From contig NZ_JAUSBN010000071.1 of NCBI RefSeq assembly GCF_030651995.1, positions 54,133-118,132 of the forward strand: DNA of 64,000 nucleotides, in the 5' to 3' direction. This document shows positions 61,663 through 64,000 of this stretch, one piece after another. The stretch's first letter is position 1. Each line of letters starts with the position of its first letter. Position numbers and translations under genes: made by a program. This DNA is from Reyranella sp. (GTDB lineage Bacteria > Pseudomonadota > Alphaproteobacteria > Reyranellales > Reyranellaceae). The notes under the pieces were generated by a model. The model was not told where the DNA came from, searched no databases, and worked only from the letters and a program-made list of their open reading frames with translations.

Positions 61663-63705
61663 GTGAAATCTGTCAGAGTTGTTTGTGCCCACGATTGTCC
61701 CGACATGTGTTCGCTCATCGCACATGTCGACAACGGTAAGGTCGTGCGCATCCAGGGTGACCCCGACCAGCCGTACACGGCCGGTTTTGCCTGCGGCAAG
61801 GTCAACCGCGACAGCGACCTGGTGAACTCTCCCGAGCGTATCGCCACCCCGCTGCGCCGCACCGGCCCCAAGGGCTCGGGCCAGTTCGAGCCCATCACCT
61901 GGGACGAGGCGCTCGACGAGATCTCGCAGCGCTGGAAGTCGATCATTGCCGAGAGCGGCCCGCTCGCCATCCTGGGCTATGCCTACTCCGCCCATCAGGG
62001 CCTGATGAACCGCGGCCTCGTGAACGGCCTGTTCCATGCGCTCGGCACGTCGCGCCTGCAGGCCGGGACGGTCTGCGACACGTGTTGCGAGACCGCGTGG
62101 GAAATGACGCTCGGCCCGGTGGGCGGCGCCGATCCCGAATCGGTCATCTATTCCGACCTGATGATCTCCTGGGGCGCCGACCTGGCCGCCACCAACGTGC
62201 ATTTCTGGGCCCTGGCCGAGAGCCAGCGCAAGAAGACCGGCATGCCGATCGTGGTGATCGACCCGCGCCGCACCCGCAGCGCCCGGGCCGCCGACCTCTA
62301 CCTGCCCATCCGGATCGGCACCGACGCCGCCCTGGCGCTGGGCGTCATGCACATCCTGGTGCGCGATGGGCTCGCCAACCGCGACTACATCGACGTTCAC
62401 ACGCTGGGCTTCGACAAGGTCGAGCGCGACGTCCTGCCGAAGTTCACGCCGGCACGCACCGCCGAGATCACCGGCCTCCCCGTCTCGGACATCGAGAAGC
62501 TTGCGGCGATGTACGGCAAGGCCGAGGCCGCGCTCATCCGCCTGGGCGAGGGCATGACCCGCCTCACCCATGGCGGCCAGGCCTTGCGCACCGTGGCGCT
62601 GCTGCCGGGCGTCACCGGCCATTACGGCGTCAAGGGCGGCGGCGCGCTGCTGCTGACGGCCGCCTCCTGCGATCTCAACTACGCCGCCGTGCGCAAGCCC
62701 TCCGGGCCGGCGACGGCGCGCATGGTCAATCACCTGCGCCTCGGCGAAGAACTCCTCAACATGCAGGACCCGCCGCTCCGCGCCCTGTTCATCGCCGCGA
62801 ACAATCCGGTCGTGACCTGCCCCGAAGTGCACAAGGTGCAGAAGGGCCTGATGCGCGAGGATCTGTTCACCGTCGTGCACGACCCGTTCCTGACCGACAC
62901 GGCGCGCTACGCCGACATCGTGCTGCCGGCCGCGAACTACCTGGAGACCGACGATCTCTACCGGGCCTACGGCGCCTACTGGATGCAGTGGGGCCAGAAG
63001 GCGGTCGAGCCGGCGGGCGAAGCGCGCTCCAACTTCCATGTCGCGCAGGCGCTGGCGCAGCGCATGGGCGTCACCGACTCGATCTTCAGCCTGACGCCGC
63101 GCGAAGCGGCCGAGGAGTTCTTCAAGGGCTCGACCGGCCCGGCCTCGAAGGTCGACCGAAACGAGCTGTTCACCGGCGTGCCGCTCAACATCAAGCACGA
63201 CTGGGACGGCCAGCCTTTCAAGACGCCGTCAGGCAAGCTCGAATTCTACTCCGAGCAGCTGGCCAGACAGGGCCTGCCGCCCATGCCGGATTGGGAAGCC
63301 GATCCCATCGAGGCCGAGGAGGCCGCGCGCTGGCCGCTGCGGCTGCTGACCGCGCCGGGCTACTTCCAGGCCCACACGGCCTTCTCGGGCGTCGGCTTCC
63401 TGCGCGAGCGTGAGGGCAAGCCGTTCTGCATCCTGCACCCCGACGACGCGGCGAAGCGCGGTCTCCAGGACGGCGCCCCGGTGCGCGTGTTCAACGACCG
63501 CGGCGAGATCGGCCTGGTGCTCAAGGTCGCCGACGAGGTCCAGCCGGGCGTCCTGCTCGTGCCGGGCCAGCGGCCGCTCGGCGAAGCGGTGTCGGGCACG
63601 ATCAACATGCTCTGCTCGGACCGCTACACCGACATGGGCGAAGGCGCGACCTACCAGAGCACCTGGCTCGAGGTCGCGGCCTGGAAGGATGCGGCGGCGG
63701 CCTGA
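61663..63705 (+). CDS. Molybdopterin-dependent oxidoreductase (second copy)
   Basis: Mo/W-bisMGD enzyme of 680 residues, related to the one at 53933. 4Fe-4S ligands C8, C12, C16 and C44; the Mo-ligand region reads C138-D-T-C141-C142, so a Cys ligand is plausible, unlike the Leu-Ser of the other copy. GVKGGGALLLTAASCD, NNPVVTCPEVHKVQKGL and C-terminal PGVLLVPGQRPLGEAVSG complete the fold. GTG start at 61663 with CGGGAGG seven bases upstream. No Tat signal. Substrate unknown. Confidence 0.88.
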   Translation: MKSVRVVCAHDCPDMCSLIAHVDNGKVVRIQGDPDQPYTAGFACGKVNRDSDLVNSPERIATPLRRTGPKGSGQFEPITWDEALDEISQRWKSIIAESGPLAILGYAYSAHQGLMNRGLVNGLFHALGTSRLQAGTVCDTCCETAWEMTLGPVGGADPESVIYSDLMISWGADLAATNVHFWALAESQRKKTGMPIVVIDPRRTRSARAADLYLPIRIGTDAALALGVMHILVRDGLANRDYIDVHTLGFDKVERDVLPKFTPARTAEITGLPVSDIEKLAAMYGKAEAALIRLGEGMTRLTHGGQALRTVALLPGVTGHYGVKGGGALLLTAASCDLNYAAVRKPSGPATARMVNHLRLGEELLNMQDPPLRALFIAANNPVVTCPEVHKVQKGLMREDLFTVVHDPFLTDTARYADIVLPAANYLETDDLYRAYGAYWMQWGQKAVEPAGEARSNFHVAQALAQRMGVTDSIFSLTPREAAEEFFKGSTGPASKVDRNELFTGVPLNIKHDWDGQPFKTPSGKLEFYSEQLARQGLPPMPDWEADPIEAEEAARWPLRLLTAPGYFQAHTAFSGVGFLREREGKPFCILHPDDAAKRGLQDGAPVRVFNDRGEIGLVLKVADEVQPGVLLVPGQRPLGEAVSGTINMLCSDRYTDMGEGATYQSTWLEVAAWKDAAAA

Positions 63706-63766
63706 AGAAGGCCCGACCCCTCACCAAGACGCCTTGGAGTCTTTCCGCTTCAGGTCGACCCGCACC

Positions 63767-63869
63767 CCCTCATCCTGAGGAGCGGCCGAAGGCCGCGTCT
63801 CGAAGGATCGGCACAGACGTGGTGCTCATACCCATGCTTCGAGACGCGCTCCATCGGAGCGCTCCTCAG
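63767..63869. repeat. Palindromic intergenic repeat
   Basis: Long imperfect inverted repeat. Left arm 63776-63805 (TGAGGAGCGGCC...GTCTCGAAG) pairs with the right arm 63837-63868 (CTTCGAGACGCGC...GCTCCTCA); each arm carries its own small hairpin, GCGGCC-GAA-GGCCGC on the left and GCGCTCC-ATC-GGAGCGC on the right. The element resembles the CATCCTGAGGAG... palindromic elements scattered between genes of many Rhizobiales/Rhodospirillales genomes. Only one copy is seen here. Confidence 0.7.
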
Positions 63870-63924
63870 AGTTTGTGAATCTATTCGACTGCGAAACGTA
63901 TGCCTGACAACCGCGCAATTTTGA

Positions 63925-63967
63925 TTCTCGCGATCCACGTGTGACGAACGAAATGGAATCGCGAGAA
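63925..63967. repeat. Inverted repeat with 10-bp perfect arms
   Basis: TTCTCGCGAT at 63925-63934 and ATCGCGAGAA at 63958-63967 with a 23-base loop. It could be a second stem-loop element or part of the regulation of a gene beyond the window. The rest of 63870-64000 shows nothing I can support. Confidence 0.4.
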
Positions 63968-64000
63968 GGCGGCCAAGATTCGAAAGCATCTCAAAAGTTC

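Noticed and set aside
63750..63989. 79-residue frame at the right edge
   Set aside because: It runs through the palindromic repeat and has no ribosome-binding site or homology.
1..64000. CRISPR arrays, tRNA, rRNA, insertion sequences, prophage
   Set aside because: None of the repeats, cloverleaf sequences or transposase/integrase genes were seen in the intergenic gaps or coding sequences.

Overview
The window is a high-GC (mid-60s percent by eye), densely coded chromosomal segment from an alphaproteobacterium. Evidence for this is a MipZ-type division ATPase, an HdaA-like DnaA-family protein, the small aa3 oxidase subunit IV, a cysteine-free L31, frataxin/CyaY, and the purN-purM / DUF2066 / perM / hdaA / ppk / ppx / rnd block seen in that class. 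A Rhodospirillales or Reyranella-like lineage is my guess; a 16S or ribosomal-protein tree would settle it. I see no tRNA, rRNA, CRISPR array, insertion sequence or prophage.

Layout. 1-12.2 kb is housekeeping: RNase D (cut by the window edge), polyphosphate metabolism (ppx, ppk), a SixA-like phosphatase, an SDR, a DUF2147 protein, hdaA, perM, a DUF2066 protein, purM-purN, the oxidase subunit and ndk. 12.3-21.1 kb holds an ABC-F ATPase, an MFS carrier, a cyclase-family hydrolase, an FkbM-like methyltransferase, pepA-holC and a UDP-sugar dehydrogenase.

21.2-40.8 kb is a surface-glycan region and the most distinctive part. It encodes a PhyH-type oxygenase, two glycosyltransferase-like proteins, a TPR protein, an HddC-GmhB fusion, an aldo/keto reductase, a B12-binding radical SAM protein, two SDRs lacking the usual YxxxK pair, an orphan E1-alpha/E1-beta thiamine enzyme, a methyltransferase, a GDP-sugar 4,6-dehydratase of the heptose type, an HddA-like kinase, an RmlC-like epimerase, an AGE-family isomerase and an FkbM methyltransferase. 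HddA + GmhB + HddC + dehydratase + RmlC-like epimerase fit a GDP-6-deoxy-heptose route. The radical SAM, E1 and oxygenase genes suggest further C-methylation, two-carbon branching or hydroxylation (inference). No gmhA is present in the window.

40.9-46.5 kb is housekeeping again (surA-pdxA-ksgA, plsC, gmk, yicC). plsC appears to have a promoter whose spacer is filled by a perfect 14-bp palindrome and no Shine-Dalgarno sequence. 46.5-64 kb is mixed: two SGNH-type proteins, an SDR, acyl-CoA dehydrogenase, a VWA protein, an MFS carrier, mipZ translationally coupled to a molybdopterin oxidoreductase, a membrane protein with a ClpP-like C-terminus, an acyl-CoA synthetase, cyaY coupled to an ABC exporter, rpmE, a second molybdopterin oxidoreductase, and a palindromic intergenic repeat at the right edge.

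Convergent genes are packed unusually tightly: of 13 tail-to-tail junctions, five overlap and six more have 20 bp or less between them. Only one has a clear intrinsic terminator.
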